Assembly (NCBI GenBank): GCA_004123355.1
Contig: SCHM01000004.1
Span: forward strand, 4,372,316-4,436,315
DNA length: 64,000 nucleotides
Direction: 5' to 3'
DNA from: Amphirosellinia nigrospora
Lineage: Eukaryota; Ascomycota; Sordariomycetes; Xylariales; Xylariaceae
Under the pieces are notes generated by a model that was not told the origin of the DNA, did not search any database, and saw only the letters and a list, made by a program, of their open reading frames with translations. The position numbers were made by a program, and so were the translations under genes. Positions 62,126-64,000 of the stretch are shown in pieces (positions within the stretch are counted from its first letter, which is position 1; each line of letters opens with the position of its first letter).

Positions 62126-64000
62126 GCTTTCCTTTCCCTTCATCTTTTCTCTATGCTTACTTTGTAGCCATTTATTACTATGCCATGTATCAAGAAGCAG
62201 CGTGTCCTGATTTCGGCCGGCGTTATGGGAGATTGTAGGTCTGGATGGAAAATTATTATTGTATGTTATATAAGAATATTCGTACTGAGTACATTAAAAC
62301 TGGCCGACCTTTTTGAGTCATCTTGAAGAATAAGAGCTGTTTATTACATCGCCTCCGCTCTTTTCCGACTAAATCACCTGAAATTTTAAGAAATGCCCTG
62401 CTGCATACCCGTGTGTAAGGAGGTTTGCGATACTTACTGTTTTGATGCAGCGCTGGAGAATACAAGAGATTTACGAGAAGATACAGATAGAGCTATTTGA
62501 CCAAGTATTTTAAGACACTCGCATATCAGCCATTGATCATACTCAACATTGGCTACTTGAGATCGAAGTACCAACACATCGTCCGAGGTATACTGGAACA
62601 TTATATTGGGGGGGCCATCCTCGAGTTACACATGAGCTGCGACGCGAGATTCTCCACCGATTGTTCCCCGGAAGCGCAAGAAATCTCAATATCAGCAGCA
62701 CTTTACGCAAGCTCCTCTCACAATCCAATTGCATATCTAGGTCCCATGCTCTTGTATTTATTTTCCATCCAACCACCTCCTCGTTACAGAAAAGCACGTA
62801 TATGAATTGCGAGCTCAAGCATAGCGGAGCGATAACATTGGAAGTGCCCCCCTATCAAGTTATAGACCACAACTATTAAACTCTAATTAAAAAATAAAAT
62901 AGAATCACCTCCTTAGATCCAACAAACGACCAGCGAAACCGACTATCGCGCTTATGCAGCACCAGGAACGGGCGGTCGTAGCCGCGACGATCCCTTCCCT
63001 TTCCGGGCGTCATTATATACAGTGTACAGTGTATCTAAGTAAGGGCGGACCTGACTCGCCTATCGATCGGAAACCGCAGGACAAAACCACGTGGTAAATC
63101 TACCTAGCCCCATCTATCTACTTATCTATCTATCTGTCGTACAACCGTTGATCATGACGATCTGGACGGAAATGCACTCGACACCTACCATGGGCAAGGA
63201 TAGCATTCCGCGTTTCTGAAAGTGCCAGATCTCCTACTAACTAGGTACCTACCCCAACAACGATACGTATCTCCAGAAGAACCCGACGTCGTCCGGCCTG
63301 CTCGGAGAGAGCGATCTCGTGAAGGAGATGGCGCGAGCCTTGGCCCGGGAATAACCCAGGGCAAGACAAGACGGGGAGCAAATCTCTAGCAATTACGCAT
63401 AATTATTTTGGACAAGTTCCCGCCATGCTGGTAACACGAGGTTTTCTCGGGATGACGAATACGAGAATAAGCGAGGCGAGAGAGAGAAAATCCGTCGCCG
63501 TACATGACAAGTATATATCTAACCTATATCCCAAGTTACGAAACAACTTACACTCCTCTCCAACCACAACCGAAAAATATAAAATGCATTCATTATCTTG
63601 CCCCACTCCGAGCCAATTCCAAGGGAGAGGAAGGAAAACCCAAAAGGGTGAACAAACTGACCCCTTATCTTACGTTTCTTGTACAACACACGGTCTGAAC
63701 GGAAAATACTTCGGGATATAAATTTGGGAATAATTAATTCAACATTTTTCTATACAAGCTCTATAGAAGACAAGACGACAACCCGTCGAAATATCCCAAC
63801 GGATTGGGCCAGGATATACAACGAATACACGCCCATACATCCTATGTATCACTTAAACTCCTCCAATCAACTCCGTCATTTTTCGAGCATCGACCTCCCC
63901 ACGACCGATAGACACGGTGGTATAATGTCGGAATCTTAGTTTTGTGGTATCGCTATTAGGTTGTCGGCCGGCCATGAAGCCTTCTTCAAGTCCGAATTAA
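62126..64000. other. Gene-poor right end
   Basis: Mostly AT-rich with no recognised gene. Two short coding-like, GC-richer islands occur on the plus strand: about 62940-63020, and 63253-63354, which ends ESDLVKEMARALARE before a stop and follows an acceptor-like CTAACTAG. They may be exons of an unrecognised gene or relics. Confidence 0.4.

Overview
This window is nuclear DNA of a filamentous ascomycete (Pezizomycotina, most likely Sordariomycetes). The genes carry many short spliceosomal introns of about 40-150 bases with GT..AG ends and TACTAAC-like branch sites. The gene content is typically fungal: a HET-domain protein, a Zn2Cys6 regulator, a secreted tyrosinase, an AreB/ASD-4 GATA factor, a QDE-3/MusN/Sgs1 RecQ helicase, a Pho84-type phosphate transporter and a CrnA/NrtA-type nitrate transporter. 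I found no rRNA or tRNA gene, no CRISPR array and no intact transposon.

Layout. 0-5.3 kb looks like an accessory, self/non-self type region: the end of a beta-rich protein cut by the window edge, an ankyrin-repeat remnant and a HET gene. 6.2-14.8 kb holds a type II membrane glycosyltransferase-like gene, a Zn2Cys6 regulator, and a divergent pair of secreted proteins (tyrosinase and a periplasmic-binding-protein-like protein). 17.2-22.2 kb is one very long gene (about 1,667 residues) of unknown function with coiled coils, low-complexity repeats and an internal ubiquitin-tail motif LRLRGG. 22.9-29 kb holds the phosphatase PPG1, a small conserved fungal protein and the GATA factor AreB. 30.2-38.1 kb is a block of ribosome and translation genes: KRR1, bystin/ENP1 and HGH1. 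42.3-48.8 kb is metabolic: phosphate transporter, flavocytochrome b2 lactate dehydrogenase and a glyoxalase-like protein. 49.7-55.2 kb is the RecQ helicase, followed by a DUF1275 membrane protein and, at 60.5-62.1 kb, the nitrate transporter. Gene-poor stretches lie at 14.8-17.2, 38.1-42.3, 56.7-60.5 and 62.1-64 kb.

Reading-frame quality. Nearly every long gene, including genes expected to be essential (KRR1, bystin), changes reading frame one or more times inside conserved protein. In about two dozen places where I could resolve it, the conserved frame returns if one base is assumed missing, often in a run of C or G. When I counted exon lengths with those corrections, the tyrosinase, binding-protein, regulator, AreB, glycosyltransferase and nitrate-transporter models all closed exactly in frame. 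I read this as residual homopolymer deletion error in the assembly, not as gene death. The frame switches below should be read in that light.

Regulation. Three promoters carry sites that fit their genes: a CACGTG box and TATA box before the phosphate transporter, a NirA-type palindrome flanked by GATA sites before the nitrate transporter, and a four-copy CGG-based 9-bp tandem repeat before the Zn2Cys6 regulator. The AreB gene in the same window would be expected to compete for GATA sites such as those at the nitrate transporter.
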